NCBI RefSeq assembly: GCF_003570905.1 | Contig: NZ_QXJM01000052.1 | Location: 1 to 64,000, forward strand | Origin: Cohnella faecalis | GTDB taxonomy: Bacteria; Bacillota; Bacilli; Paenibacillales; Paenibacillaceae | Direction of reading: 5' to 3' | DNA: 64,000 nucleotides | Shown here: positions 1 to 8,833 of the stretch, piece after piece | Numbering within the stretch: position 1 is the stretch's first letter | Layout of the letters: every line of letters starts with the position of its first letter | Made by a program: the position numbers and the translations under genes | Notes under the pieces: generated by a model | Seen by the model: the letters and a program-made list of their open reading frames with translations, nothing else | The model's database searches: none | What the model was told of the DNA's origin: nothing

Positions 1-406
1 GCGAGGAATTCGGGTTTCAAGGCGCTGCATTGCTTATTGCTGCTGTATTTCATATTTATTTACAGGCTCATCATTATCGCCTATCAATGCTACGATTTGC
101 GAGGCTCGTTCATTATTATCGGCATCGCATCGATGCTCGTGTTCCAAATTTTTTCAGAATATCGGATGATGATCGGGTACCAGAGGATCAATACTGCATC
201 CATCACGAGCTCCGCGGGACAAACCGCAGCTATGAAGATCATGCTCCGGCATCGTCCGGAGACGGCTATTTGAAGGGCGAATCGAAGAACAAGCTTCCTT
301 ACACATACTCGTTCGATCTTCGTCGTCGTTGGCGAGGAATTCGATGGCGCTGCGCTATGATGCTGTATTTCATATTTAGCGGCTCATCATTATCGGTCTA
401 TCAATG
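1..406 (+). repeat. Imperfect direct repeat inside the rodA remnant (1-89 and 332-406)
   Basis: Both copies start with gcgaggaattcg and end with tatcaatg. They share the blocks gctgtatttcatattta and ggctcatcattatcg. The second copy is about 14 bases shorter, so the two have diverged by indels since duplication. Confidence 0.75.
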
Positions 407-407
407 A
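1..407 (+). pseudogene. rodA: Decayed rodA/ftsW-type gene, 3' part with internal duplication
   Basis: Peptide fragments of a FtsW/RodA/SpoVE peptidoglycan polymerase can be read in shifting frames. Frame 3 gives EEFGFQGAALL. Frame 1 then gives LLLLYFIFIYRLIIIA and DLRGSFIIIGIASMLVFQIF. With two more shifts this becomes QNIGMMIG, where the family continues into its PITGI..PF.SYGG motif, which is badly eroded here. From about 255 the sequence returns to an earlier part of the protein (YLKGESKNKLPYTYS, then IFVVVGEEF) and repeats the EEF..GAAL..LLYFIF segment before stopping at 405-407. The gene therefore carries a partial tandem duplication plus several indels. In Paenibacillaceae a gene of this family commonly sits between minD and spoIVFA, which fits the position. 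It begins outside the window. Assembly error is possible, but the lesions include insertions as well as deletions. Confidence 0.7.
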
Positions 408-482
408 CGGAAGAGGCTCTTTTTTCGCCGCATTGGTCATAATCGTATCGTCCGCCAAGCGTTGCGTAAGGGCGTGCGGACG

Positions 483-796
483 ATGGAATCCGGGCAATGT
501 CCGTCAACGAAGGCGGGAAAGAATCGAGCTATCATCGGGACGACAGCAGCGCGGGAGAGGCGTCATGATCGAGCAGCCTGCCAAAGCGTCTTCGATCGCA
601 CGCCGACCGCCGCGGACCGATCCGGAGCTGGGTGGATCGCCAGCAGAGGTGGAAAGATCGGCAGGCGCGCGGCAACCGGCGATCCGGAGGAAAAAGGCGG
701 AGAGGCAAGCCGTGACCCCTCCGGAAAGCTTGCAGACGCGCGTTCGTTGCGCGGTTCGCGCAAGGCTTCCTGCTTCGGCTGATCGGGTCGATCGCC
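483..796 (+). pseudogene. spoIVFA: Broken 5' part of spoIVFA
   Basis: The N-terminal cytoplasmic region expected upstream of the spoIVFA membrane segment can be pieced together only by changing frame twice and passing one stop. Frame 3 offers ATG at 483 (MESG). Frame 1 then gives NVRQRRRERIE, the basic start typical of Paenibacillus SpoIVFA-like proteins, and reads to TDPEL. Frame 2 continues WVDRQQRWKDRQARG up to a TGA at 713-715. After that stop the same frame runs ARFAQGFLLRLIGSIAVFA, which is the membrane anchor. Both shifts look like extra bases, unlike the single-base losses elsewhere in the window. Confidence 0.5.
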
Positions 797-1390
797 GTGT
801 TCGCGATTTGCTGGGGCTGGATTCGTTCGGATATTCCGGGCGGCGAGGAAGCTCGCCAATGGACGGTTCGCGCCGTTACGCAAGATATGGACTTTGAGGC
901 CGTGGAGGCATGGTACGGACAAACGTTCGGAGGCTCTCCCTCGTTTCTGCCGAGCTTTCGGGGAGACGATCCGGCTGCGGAGGCGTCCGCGGGCTGGAGC
1001 CGCGATGCGACGGTGCTCCCGGTCGACGGAAGGGTCGTTCAATCGTTCGCCCAGAGCGATACCGGCATCATTCAAATCGCGGCGCCGCTAGGCAGCGATA
1101 TACTGGCCGTTCATGCAGGACGAGTGACGCAGGTGACGACGGACAACGGCGGGAAAGCGACGATTATCGTGCAGCATTCCAATCGCGTAATGACCGTGTA
1201 CGGAGATATTTCCAGCCCTGTCGTCAAGACGAACGACTGGGTACAAGCCGGTCAGAAGCTCGGAGTGATCGGAGCCGCGAACGAGGATGCCGCCGCAATC
1301 GGCGATCGGGACGGGGAAGGTACGCTGCGCTTCGCAGTCAAACAGAACAATAACTACCTCGATCCGGCGGAAGTGATTCCGTTTGATTAA
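797..1390 (+). CDS. spoIVFA: SpoIVFA-like M23/LytM-domain membrane protein (open part)
   Basis: The ORF encodes the end of a transmembrane helix (FAICWGWI) and then an extracytoplasmic M23/LytM fold with the typical run PVDGRVVQSF, GSDILAVHAGRV, GGKATIIVQHSNRVMTVYG, VQAGQKLGVIG and LRFAVKQNNNYLDP. The catalytic YAHL-type histidine is replaced by YGDI, so it should be a non-enzymatic LytM protein. In Bacillus, SpoIVFA anchors and restrains the SpoIVFB protease in the outer forespore membrane. The next gene is spoIVFB, which starts 8 bases before this stop, so the two are coupled. The frame is open back to 716, so the native protein probably begins much earlier and this ATG is only the first one after the damage. 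Confidence 0.75.
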   Translation: MFAICWGWIRSDIPGGEEARQWTVRAVTQDMDFEAVEAWYGQTFGGSPSFLPSFRGDDPAAEASAGWSRDATVLPVDGRVVQSFAQSDTGIIQIAAPLGSDILAVHAGRVTQVTTDNGGKATIIVQHSNRVMTVYGDISSPVVKTNDWVQAGQKLGVIGAANEDAAAIGDRDGEGTLRFAVKQNNNYLDPAEVIPFD

Positions 1391-2258
1391 GTGGCGCGGA
1401 ATTGTTTTTCGGCTGCATCCTTTATTCGTGTTAATTATGCTGGCATCGCTCCTAACCGGGCGATTCGTGGAGCTAGTCACTTTGTTTTTCATCGTACTTT
1501 TCCATGAGCTTGGTCATCTGGCCATGGCGCTGAGATTCGGCTGGACCGTTCGCGAAGTGAAGCTGCTGCCTTTCGGCGGCGTCGTAGAGGTGGAAGAAGC
1601 GGGCTCCGTGCCGGCAAGGGAAGAGCTGGCTGTCGCGCTTGCCGGTCCCGCCCAGAACGTTTTTCTGGCGGGGGTCGGCTGGGCGCTCGGCCATTTGGGC
1701 TGGGTGGACAGTCTTTGGGCGGAGCATTTCGTTCGCGCGAACGTGCTGATCGGCCTTTTTAATTTTTTGCCGATTTTGCCGTTGGACGGCGGACGGATTG
1801 CTCAAGCCTGGATCAGTCTGCGCGTGCCGTATCATCGGACGCTGCTGTGGAGCGCGCGAATAAGCCTTCTTTTCAGCGTTCTCGTCGTTTTGTATGCGGT
1901 GTACCCGCTGCTGCGCGGCGACTTGCTGCAATTGAATCTTCTTGCCGTCGGCCTGTTTCTTTGCTTTTCCAACTGGACGTATTTGCGCAATGTCCCTTTC
2001 GTATTTCTTCGTTTTCTCGTTCATCGCAATCGCCGTTCCGAAGTCCGCTTCGATCAGGGCACGCTGGCACGTCCGATCGTCATCGGCGACGATGGATCGC
2101 TGTCGCTCGTCGTCCGATTGTTCATGAAAGAAAGCTACCATCTCGTCTATGTGATGAAACAAGGCCGAATCGCGAACGTCGTGCCCGAAAAAACCGTTCT
2201 CGACCGATTTCTCGGACGACTGTCTTCGGGGAATGCGGATTTGCGTTTTTTCATGTAA
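1383..2258 (+). CDS. spoIVFB: SpoIVFB, M50 intramembrane metalloprotease (pro-sigma-K processing)
   Basis: A 291-residue site-2-protease-family enzyme. The zinc motif is FHELGHLAM near residue 42 and the second active-site motif is NFLPILPLDGGRI near residue 127. About six hydrophobic helices come first, then a C-terminal cytoplasmic region resembling the CBS-type tail of SpoIVFB. In Bacillus it cleaves pro-sigma-K in the mother cell when released from SpoIVFA/BofA. The start is a TTG overlapping the end of spoIVFA. No ATG precedes the conserved first helix, so translational coupling is likely. A BofC homologue is encoded elsewhere in the window (16452), which fits an intact sigma-K checkpoint. 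Confidence 0.9.
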   Translation: MIKWRGIVFRLHPLFVLIMLASLLTGRFVELVTLFFIVLFHELGHLAMALRFGWTVREVKLLPFGGVVEVEEAGSVPAREELAVALAGPAQNVFLAGVGWALGHLGWVDSLWAEHFVRANVLIGLFNFLPILPLDGGRIAQAWISLRVPYHRTLLWSARISLLFSVLVVLYAVYPLLRGDLLQLNLLAVGLFLCFSNWTYLRNVPFVFLRFLVHRNRRSEVRFDQGTLARPIVIGDDGSLSLVVRLFMKESYHLVYVMKQGRIANVVPEKTVLDRFLGRLSSGNADLRFFM

Positions 2259-2293
2259 AATGAAGGGAAAACGGACGATTAACGGAGGTCAGC

Positions 2294-3528
2294 ATGAAAA
2301 GGTTGCTTATCCACACTTCGCGAAACGTAACCCAGGCTGCTGTCCTCGAGGACGGAAAACTGGCGGAATTCAGTGTCGAACGGTCGGAAGGAACGTCTGT
2401 TGTCGGAAATATTTATAAAGGCCGGGTCGTGAACGTGCTGCCGGGAATGCAAGCGGCGTTCGTCGACATCGGTTTGCAGAGAAACGCTTTTTTATATATC
2501 GATGACGCGCTTCACCCGCATTTGGACAAACAACCGAAGGTCAAGCCGTCGATTGCCGAGCTGTTGAAACCGGGAACCGAATTGTTCGTTCAAGTTATGA
2601 AGGAGCCGCTGGGAGGCAAGGGAGCCCGCGTCACGACCCACTTCTCGCTGCCCGGCCGATGGCTCGTCTATATGCCCGAAGCGGATTACGTCGGCATTTC
2701 CAAAAAAATCGAGAACGAAGCGGAGCGCAGCCGTCTGAAATCGTTGGCGGAAGAAATTCGCGGAGACGGTGAAGGCGTTATTTTGCGGACGAATGCGGAA
2801 GGCGAAAGCCGGGAGGCTCTCGAAGACGATTTGAACGCGTTGCGCCGAATATGGCTTAACGTGCAGCGAACCGGCCAGACCGGCGCCGCCCCGTCGGAGC
2901 TCCATCGCGACTTCGGTCTCGTTCAGCGAATGATCAGGGACGTGACGACGGTCGATACGGAGGAGCTTATCGTGGACGACCGCGGAAGCTTGCGGGATGC
3001 GGTCGCTTATTTGCATCAGACGGCCCGGCTCTGGAGGGGCGGGTCCGTCTGTATCGCGAAGCGACGCCTCTGTTCGAGAAATTCGGAGTGAGCGAGCAGC
3101 TCGATCGGGCGTTTCAATCGAAAATATGGCTGGATAGCGGCGGCTACCTCGTCTGGGACCAGACGGAGGCGCTTACGGTCATCGATGTGAACACCGGCAA
3201 ATATACGGGAACCGACGATCTGGAGGATACCGTGTTCCGCACGAACGTCGAAGCGGCGGACGAAATCGCGAGGCTGCTGCGGCTGCGCGACGTCGGGGGC
3301 ATCATTATCGTCGATTTTATCGATATGGGGACGGAGGAGCATCGTCACCAGGTCGTCCATAGGCTGGAGGCGACGATGAAGCGGGATCGGACGAAGTGTC
3401 AGGTCGTCGGCTGGACTCGCCTCGGGTTGCTGGAGATGACGCGCAAAAAGGCGCGTGAAAGCGTTTCGACTTTCTTTTTCGAGACTTGCCGGGCTTGTCA
3501 GGGACGAGGAAAACTTCCGGTCAGGTAG
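2294..3528 (+). pseudogene. rng: Ribonuclease G (Rne/Rng family), one apparent frameshift
   Basis: RNase E/G-type endoribonuclease for rRNA and mRNA processing. The S1-like domain is near residues 35-110 (SVVGNIYKGRVVNVLPGMQA). After the shift come the catalytic aspartate segments VIDVNTGKYTG and IIIVDFIDM, and the zinc-link cysteines CRACQGRG near the C-terminus. The first frame ends at 3091. The second runs from about 3030 to 3528. Adding one C to the CCC at 3024-3026 joins them as QTAPALEGRVRLYREATPLF and gives a normal 411-residue protein. As written, the product would lose the whole catalytic domain. A one-base homopolymer sequencing error is the simplest reading. It lies between spoIVFB and rplU, as in related genomes. 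Confidence 0.85.
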
Positions 3529-3531
3529 GGA

Positions 3532-3560
3532 TTGAATGTCCCGGCATTATGTGATAATAT
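3532..3560 (+). promoter_or_regulatory. Possible promoter of rplU-prp-rpmA
   Basis: TTGAAT at 3532-3537 and TAATAT at 3555-3560 are 17 bases apart, just after the rng stop and before the presumed L21 leader. Confidence 0.4.
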
Positions 3561-3574
3561 ACTTGGGTGCGTGC

Positions 3575-3680
3575 AAAAGGTTTGCATGCTGTAACCGCTC
3601 TTTACCGGGTCGGCAAGCCCGGCAGCCCGACCGATTAGGCCGCGAGCTCCGGCACCCTGCGAGGCGAGTCTAAGTATGAG
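3575..3680 (+). ncRNA. Probable L21 ribosomal-protein leader
   Basis: About 130 non-coding bases precede rplU and contain GC-rich self-complementary stretches (gggtcgg...cccgacc around 3607-3631, gagctccgg nearby). Bacilli carry a conserved structured leader (the L21 leader family) at this place in the rplU-prp-rpmA operon. The call rests on position and the visible hairpin, not on a covariance-model match. Confidence 0.45.
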
Positions 3681-3692
3681 GAGGTGCACCAA

Positions 3693-4004
3693 ATGTACGC
3701 AATTATCGAAACCGGCGGAAAGCAATACAAAGTTCAAGCGGGCGACGTCATTTTCGTGGAGAAACTTTCCGCTAACGAAGGCGACAGCGTAACGTTCGAC
3801 AAAGTGTTGTTCGTTTCCAAAGAAGGCGGTTTGACGACGGGATCCCCGCTCGTGTCCGGCGCGTCCGTAACGGGCAAAGTCGAGCAACACGTGAAAGGCG
3901 AGAAAATCATCGTCTACAAGTACAAACCGAAGAAAAACTACAAGCGCAAGCAAGGCCATCGCCAACCGTACACGAAAGTGACGATCGAAGCCATCAAGGC
4001 TTAA
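3693..4004 (+). CDS. rplU: 50S ribosomal protein L21
   Basis: 103 residues beginning [18 protein letters not shown], the canonical L21 N-terminus, with the basic rRNA-binding [17 protein letters not shown] segment at the C-terminus. The ATG at 3693 is chosen because a strong gaggaggtg Shine-Dalgarno lies just upstream. An in-frame GTG at 3684 falls inside that ribosome site and is unlikely to be used. First gene of rplU-prp-rpmA. Confidence 0.97.
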   Translation: MYAIIETGGKQYKVQAGDVIFVEKLSANEGDSVTFDKVLFVSKEGGLTTGSPLVSGASVTGKVEQHVKGEKIIVYKYKPKKNYKRKQGHRQPYTKVTIEAIKA

Positions 4005-4017
4005 GAGGTCTCTTACG

Positions 4018-4347
4018 ATGATCACGGTAACGATCGTGCGAAGCGCAGAAGGCCGGATTCGGCGGTTTTCTATCGCGGGACATGCGAACTACGACAAGAT
4101 CGGCAAAGATATCGTCTGCGCCGGAGTGTCGGCGGTTACCGTAGGCGCCGTTAATGCGATCGAGAAGCTGACGGGATTCGTTCCCGAAGCGACGATCCGC
4201 TCGGGCTGGCTTACCGCACAGTTCCCGATATGCGAAGAAGCCGCGCGCGAGGCCAACGTCCAGCTTTTGCTGGAAGGTATGGTCGTAGCGCTCGAAACCA
4301 TCGTGGACGAATATGGGAAATACGTGAGAATACAACAATCTGAATAG
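4018..4347 (+). CDS. prp: Ribosomal-processing cysteine protease Prp
   Basis: 109 residues of the YsxB/Prp family. The catalytic histidine lies in [15 protein letters not shown] and the cysteine in IVCAGVSAV. Prp removes the N-terminal extension of ribosomal protein L27 in Firmicutes. The gene sits between rplU and rpmA, and the rpmA product here carries the matching cleavage sequence (LNLQLFA before SKKG), so enzyme and substrate are encoded side by side. Confidence 0.93.
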   Translation: MITVTIVRSAEGRIRRFSIAGHANYDKIGKDIVCAGVSAVTVGAVNAIEKLTGFVPEATIRSGWLTAQFPICEEAAREANVQLLLEGMVVALETIVDEYGKYVRIQQSE

Positions 4348-4364
4348 CAAAGGAGGGTGACACC

Positions 4365-4676
4365 ATGTTGAAGCTGAATCTTCAGTTGTTCGCCTCGAAA
4401 AAAGGGGTCGGTTCGACGAAGAACGGACGCGACAGCCAATCGAAACGTCTTGGCGTGAAGCGTTCGGACGGTCAAGCCGTTACTGCGGGCAGCATCCTCG
4501 TGCGCCAACGCGGCACGAAGATCCACCCGGGCAACAACGTCGGCATCGGCAAAGACGATACGCTGTTCGCGAAAGTGGAAGGCGTCGTGAAATTCGAGCG
4601 CTGGGGACGCGACCGTAAGAAAGTCAGCGTTTATCCGGTTGCTGTAGCGCCCGTTGCGGCTGCTCTCGAAGGTTAA
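4365..4676 (+). CDS. rpmA: 50S ribosomal protein L27 with Prp-cleaved leader
   Basis: 103 residues starting [20 protein letters not shown]. The extension up to FA is the Firmicute-type peptide removed by Prp to expose the mature SKKG N-terminus near the peptidyl-transferase centre. The remainder ([32 protein letters not shown]) is standard L27. A strong aaaggagggtg ribosome site precedes the ATG, and a terminator follows directly. Confidence 0.97.
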   Translation: MLKLNLQLFASKKGVGSTKNGRDSQSKRLGVKRSDGQAVTAGSILVRQRGTKIHPGNNVGIGKDDTLFAKVEGVVKFERWGRDRKKVSVYPVAVAPVAAALEG

Positions 4677-4688
4677 TAAGGCATCTAG

Positions 4689-4720
4689 AACCCCGGCCTG
4701 CGAATATGGCCGGGGTTTTT
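4689..4720 (+). terminator. Intrinsic terminator after rpmA
   Basis: aaccccggcc and ggccggggtt form a 10-bp stem around a short AT-rich loop, followed by a T run. Confidence 0.85.
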
Positions 4721-4834
4721 GCGTTAAGGGATGCATCTTTCCCAATCCATGGTATAATGGGAGCGGTCAATCGATTCCCGCAATCCGGAGCGGTTTGCAA
4801 GGAGAAGAGGAACGAAACGGGGAAGGTTTCAACG

Positions 4835-5590
4835 ATGGATAAGAAAAAGTGGCAGATAGGGGCGGCGGCATCCCTTGTCGTTCCCATTACCGCTCTTTTG
4901 CTTTGGCGCGAGGCAGGGTGGTCTCTCATCCTGTTCGTCGTGTGGACGATAGCGGCCGCTGCGGCTGCGGTAGCGCTCGAACGGCGCCATGGTCGCGAAC
5001 AGACGATTCGCATGCGCGAGCATTCCAATCGGACCTTGATCCGAACGCTTAGTCATCACCGGCACGACTGGCTGAACGAGCTTCAGCTCGTCTACGGGTA
5101 TTTGCGGATGAGCAAGTCCGATAAAGCGGTCGGCGTCGTGGAAAGAATAAGAGAACGGATGAACCATGACAGCAAGGTGACGCATCTGGGCTCGCCGGAG
5201 CTGATCGCGTATTTTTTAACCTTCCGGACGCTTTGCAATACGATGCGGCTGGACGTTGAGGTCGAGGAAGGGATTTATTTGGATCGGCTCTTTCCGAATT
5301 CGGATAAATTGCCGGATGTCATCATCGGTCTCGTCAATGCGTTTCGTCGGAGAGCCGCAAGTGCGGAGGTTAGTGCGAATGTGCTTAAGGTGTCGTTCAG
5401 CAAGCTGGAAAAGGAACGCCGACTCGTTATCGCTTTAGGGTACGAAGGAGAATTGGCATCGATAGACAGTCTGGAAAGCGAACTGAACGGTTTGCTGGAC
5501 GGATGGGGTACGATAGCATCGGAAGAAGCCGGGGCGGAAGAACACACGAAGGCGCATCGAATGGCCGCGCACATTCCGCTGCCCGCATAA
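4835..5590 (+). CDS. spo0B: Sporulation initiation phosphotransferase Spo0B
   Basis: 251 residues. Two N-terminal hydrophobic segments (ASLVVPITALLLW, LILFVVWTIAAAAAAVAL) come before the helical-hairpin H-box LSHHRHDWLNELQLVYGYLR, whose second-motif histidine (HDWLNELQ) is the phosphoacceptor position. A degenerate kinase-like C-terminal domain follows. Spo0B passes phosphate from Spo0F to Spo0A in the sporulation phosphorelay. The ATG at 4835 is preferred; the frame is open upstream to 4706 but that part overlaps the rpmA terminator. A TATAAT at 4753-4758 may be its -10 element. It sits between rpmA and obgE, as in Bacillus. Confidence 0.9.
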   Translation: MDKKKWQIGAAASLVVPITALLLWREAGWSLILFVVWTIAAAAAAVALERRHGREQTIRMREHSNRTLIRTLSHHRHDWLNELQLVYGYLRMSKSDKAVGVVERIRERMNHDSKVTHLGSPELIAYFLTFRTLCNTMRLDVEVEEGIYLDRLFPNSDKLPDVIIGLVNAFRRRAASAEVSANVLKVSFSKLEKERRLVIALGYEGELASIDSLESELNGLLDGWGTIASEEAGAEEHTKAHRMAAHIPLPA

Positions 5591-5605
5591 CGGAGTGAAC
5601 TCAGC

Positions 5606-6940
5606 ATGTTTGTAGACAAAGCGAAAGTGTATGTAAAAGGCGGAGACGGAGGCGACGGACTCGTTGCGTTCCGACGCGAGCTTTATGTACCGGAAGGCGG
5701 ACCTGCCGGAGGAGACGGAGGCAAGGGCGGCAACGTCATTTTCCGTGTCGACGAAGGACTGCGCACGCTTATGGACTTCCGGTATCAGAAGCATTTCAAG
5801 GCGACCCGCGGAGAAAAAGGCCGGAACAAAACGCAGCACGGAGCGAATGCCGACGATATGATCGTTCGGGTCCCTCCCGGTACGGTCGTTATCGATGACG
5901 ATTCGGGCGAGACGGTGGCCGATTTGACGCGTCACGGTCAGGAAGTGATCGTGGCGAAGGGAGGCCGGGGCGGCCGCGGCAACACGCGTTTCAAAACCTC
6001 GGTCAACACCGCGCCCAGCATCGCCGAGAACGGAGAGGAAGGCCAGGAGCGCTGGGTCAATCTGGAGCTGAAGGTTATGGCCGACGTCGGCCTCGTCGGA
6101 TTTCCGAGCGTGGGCAAGTCGACGCTGCTCTCGGTCGTCTCCGGAGCGCGTCCGAAAATCGGCGCTTATCACTTCACGACGCTCACTCCGAATCTCGGAG
6201 TTGTCGATTTGGGCGACGAGCGGAGCTTCGTCATGGCCGACTTGCCCGGCTTGATCGAAGGCGCGCATACGGGAGTCGGACTCGGTCACGAGTTCCTCCG
6301 CCACGTGGAACGTACCCGCATTATCGTGCACGTCGTCGATATGTCGGGCATGGAAGGCCGCGATCCGTTCGAGGATTGGACAAAAATCAATGACGAGCTG
6401 AAGCTGTACAATCCGAAGCTGGCGCAGCGTCCGCAGATTGTCGCGGCCAACAAGATGGACATGCCGGATTCGGAAGCGAACCTGGACGAATTCCGCAAGC
6501 GGGTCGAGGAGACGAGCCCCGGCGTCGAAATTCTCGCGATTTCGTCATTGACGCGGCAGGGCATCCCCGAGCTGCTCTATCGGGTGGGAGATCTGCTCGA
6601 TTCTTTACCGGAGCCTTCCGCGCTCGAAGAGACGGCGGAAGCGGGCGGAGACGAAGGCGTCGTATACCGGTTCGAATCGAAGGATTCCCAGGATTTCACG
6701 ATCCGTCGCGAGAACGATACGTTCGTCGTCGAGAGCGAGTCCATCGAAAGATTGCTTAGACGGACGCAGTTCGGTTCTTACGAGGCCGTCATGCGTTTCG
6801 CCAAAATTTTGCGCACCATGGGCGTCGACGCGGAGCTTCGCAAACGCGGAGCGAAGGACGGCAATCTGATCCGCATCGGCGAATTCGAATTTGAATTTTT
6901 CGAAGGCGGAGCGGACAGCTACTTGTACGAGGATCAATAG
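5606..6940 (+). CDS. obgE: GTPase ObgE/CgtA
   Basis: 444 residues in the usual three-part layout. The glycine-rich Obg fold is at about 1-158 ([23 protein letters not shown]). The G domain has P-loop [11 protein letters not shown], switch motif DLPGLIEGA and NKMD. The C-terminal OCT domain includes [13 protein letters not shown]. Obg acts in 50S assembly, ppGpp sensing and, in Bacillus, sporulation through the phosphorelay, consistent with its place after spo0B. The spacing to spo0B is 15 bases, so they are co-transcribed. Confidence 0.97.
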   Translation: MFVDKAKVYVKGGDGGDGLVAFRRELYVPEGGPAGGDGGKGGNVIFRVDEGLRTLMDFRYQKHFKATRGEKGRNKTQHGANADDMIVRVPPGTVVIDDDSGETVADLTRHGQEVIVAKGGRGGRGNTRFKTSVNTAPSIAENGEEGQERWVNLELKVMADVGLVGFPSVGKSTLLSVVSGARPKIGAYHFTTLTPNLGVVDLGDERSFVMADLPGLIEGAHTGVGLGHEFLRHVERTRIIVHVVDMSGMEGRDPFEDWTKINDELKLYNPKLAQRPQIVAANKMDMPDSEANLDEFRKRVEETSPGVEILAISSLTRQGIPELLYRVGDLLDSLPEPSALEETAEAGGDEGVVYRFESKDSQDFTIRRENDTFVVESESIERLLRRTQFGSYEAVMRFAKILRTMGVDAELRKRGAKDGNLIRIGEFEFEFFEGGADSYLYEDQ

Positions 6941-6945
6941 AGCAA

Positions 6946-6984
6946 AAAAGGGCTGGGCAGAAGGTTATTCTGCTCGGCCCTTTT
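6946..6984 (+). terminator. Intrinsic terminator after obgE
   Basis: aagggctgggcag pairs imperfectly with ctgctcggccctttt around the loop aaggttatt. It has an A tract before and a T tract after, so it could work on both strands. The first 51-bp repeat array starts about 45 bases later. Confidence 0.8.
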
Positions 6985-7028
6985 GCGTACCGGATGGACG
7001 GCAATTGTTGCGATTTCGCCGGATGTAG

Positions 7029-7733
7029 GGTACCTCTTCCCACTGTTGCGCCGATCCGCCAGCCAACCGCCGAAAGAATGGTACCTCTTCCCACTGTTGC
7101 ACCGATCCGCCAGCCAACCGCCGAAAGAATGGTACCTCTTCCCACAGATGCGTCGATCCGCTAGCCAACCGCCGAAAGAACGGTACCTCCTCCCACTGTT
7201 GCGCCGATCCGCCAGCCAACCGCCGAAAGAAAGGTACCTCTTCCCATTGTTGCGCCGATCCACCAGCCAACCGCCGAAAGAACGGTACCTCGTCCCACTG
7301 TTGCGCCGATCCGCCAGCCAACCGCCGAAAGAAAGGTACCTCTTCCCATTGTTGCGCCGATCCACCAGCTAACCGCCGAAAGAATGGTACCTCTTCCCAC
7401 AGATGCGTCGATCCGCCAGCCAACCGCCGAAAGAATGGTACCTCGTCCCACTGTTGCGCCGATCCGCCAGCCAACCGCCGAAAGAATGGTACCTCGTCCC
7501 ACTGTTGCGCCGATCCGCCAGTCAACCGCCGAAAGAAAGGTACCTCGTCCCACTGTTGCGCCGATCCGCCAGCCAACCGTCGAAAGAATGGTACCTCTTC
7601 CCATTGTTGCGCCGATCCGCCAGCCAACCGCCGAAAGAACGGTACCTCGTCCCACTGTTGCGTCTGTGCGCACACATTATGTCGGATGTATGGTAGTGCG
7701 TCCCACTGTTGCGTCTTTGCGGACATAGCTTCT
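7029..7733 (+). repeat. Array 1: thirteen-plus tandem copies of a 51-bp repeat
   Basis: The unit begins ggtacctcttcccactgttg, continues cgccgatccgccagccaacc and ends gccgaaagaat. Starts fall every 51 bases at 7029, 7080, 7131, 7182, 7233, 7284, 7335, 7386, 7437, 7488, 7539, 7590 and 7641, with a diverged copy at 7692. Most copies differ at only one to four positions; copies at 7131 and 7386 share the variant cccacagatgcgtcg. There are no unique spacers, so it is not a CRISPR. It fills the space between the convergent genes obgE and the HD-GYP gene. Because 51 is a multiple of three and the unit is stop-poor, several frames stay open by default. Its core is related to the array at 58609. Confidence 0.95.
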
Positions 7734-7798
7734 TAAAGTTACTTCGCTGGCTCATGGTCCGATTTCGGCAGCTGCGGGGCCCTTGATCTAGGCAGACT

Positions 7799-8833
7799 TT
7801 ATCCCACGATTTGCTCCATGCGGATTCCCGGTTCCCGGCTCAAATCGAGAAATTGCCGGCCGATTTGAATAAGAGGCCTCGTCGGATCGACCGGATTGAT
7901 CAGAACGACTTTGCCCACCCGGCCGTCGGTCAGTTCGACCTCGCTTCCGACAAGAGCATTCATAAGTCTGCGGGTAAACGTTCGCAAGATGGCGCGATCG
8001 AACGGACCGAGCGTTCCGGTGTACATGCGATGAAGGATTTCATAAAAAGGCGAGGCGGCCCGATAGACCCGGTTGCTCGAGAGGGCATGGAACACGTCCG
8101 CTACGGAAACGATTTTGCTCAAATAGTCGATTTTGTCGGAAGCAATTCGCAGAGGATACCCCGTCCCGTCGTCTCTCTCGTGGTGCTGCAGAGCGATCAA
8201 CGCCGAGCGCCGGGATAAGCCTACGCAACTTTGAAGCATCTCGTACCCGTAGATAGTATGCTTTTTCATAATATCGTATTCTTCGTCGGTCAATTTTCCT
8301 TTTTTGTTCAGGATGCTCTCGGGTACGCGCATTTTGCCGACATCGTGAAGCAAGGCGCCGACGGTTAAGACGGCGAGCTCGTTCTCGGGAAGCCCGAGCC
8401 AACGGCCGAGCATGGAAGAAATCGCTCCGACGGCGACGTTATGGCGATAAGTATATTCGTCTTTAGCTTGGAGGGACAGGAGCAGTGGGAACACTCGCAC
8501 ATTTTCCGTCGATTCGTAGATGGCGGGCAGCACTTCGTTTCGGATTTCCAGCAGCGGTATTTGGCCCTTCAGACGGATGTTTTTAAAGATATCCTCCATC
8601 TGGGATACCGACTGCTCCAACGCTCGTAGTATTTCCGACTCATGCTTCGGTTTTTCGATATCTTGCTCGGACAATACAATTCCGTGCTCTGCGAGTCTGG
8701 ACAAATCGTCCGGAGAAAGGCGGTGGGAGGCGTTCAGAATGAGCACGCCATTCGGTTTGAACAGATCGCGGCCAAGCCTCTTACCGACCCATTTCAAGGC
8801 AGAAGCTTCCCGGGAAGAAGGTTCCGGATTCAT
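7799..8833 (-). CDS. HD-GYP domain protein, probable c-di-GMP phosphodiesterase
   Basis: 344 residues. The C-terminal half carries the HD-GYP signature: YRHNVAVG, the metal-binding ALLHDVGKMRVPESILNK, KKHTIYGYEML, LQHHERDDGTGYP and VSVADVFHALSSNR. All metal ligands and the GYP triad look intact, so cleavage of cyclic di-GMP is likely. The N-terminal 130 residues have no recognised sensor fold. The ATG at 8833 is chosen; the frame extends to 8983 but the added residues look unlike protein and run toward the divergent pheB promoter. Single-gene unit facing array 1. It may set c-di-GMP levels relevant to the polysaccharide operon at 38874-48461, though nothing in the sequence links them directly. 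Confidence 0.85.
   Translation of the reverse strand: MNPEPSSREASALKWVGKRLGRDLFKPNGVLILNASHRLSPDDLSRLAEHGIVLSEQDIEKPKHESEILRALEQSVSQMEDIFKNIRLKGQIPLLEIRNEVLPAIYESTENVRVFPLLLSLQAKDEYTYRHNVAVGAISSMLGRWLGLPENELAVLTVGALLHDVGKMRVPESILNKKGKLTDEEYDIMKKHTIYGYEMLQSCVGLSRRSALIALQHHERDDGTGYPLRIASDKIDYLSKIVSVADVFHALSSNRVYRAASPFYEILHRMYTGTLGPFDRAILRTFTRRLMNALVGSEVELTDGRVGKVVLINPVDPTRPLIQIGRQFLDLSREPGIRMEQIVG

Noticed and set aside
1-407. Genuine small membrane protein of 78 or 125 residues at the window start
   Set aside because: Both readings are pieces of one FtsW/RodA sequence split between frames.
797-1390. Active M23 endopeptidase
   Set aside because: The zinc-binding YAHL-type motif is YGDI, and the neighbour is spoIVFB, so a non-enzymatic SpoIVFA role fits better.
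4706-4834. Upstream extension of spo0B
   Set aside because: It begins inside the rpmA terminator and crosses a TATAAT; the later ATG gives a standard-length protein.
6965-7726. Long repetitive open reading frames across array 1 on both strands
   Set aside because: The unit length is a multiple of three and contains few stops, so several frames stay open automatically. None has a convincing ribosome site, and the minus-strand frame runs into the obgE terminator.
7029-7733. CRISPR array
   Set aside because: The whole 51-bp unit repeats without unique spacers, and no cas genes are nearby. The same holds for the arrays at 13861 and 58609.
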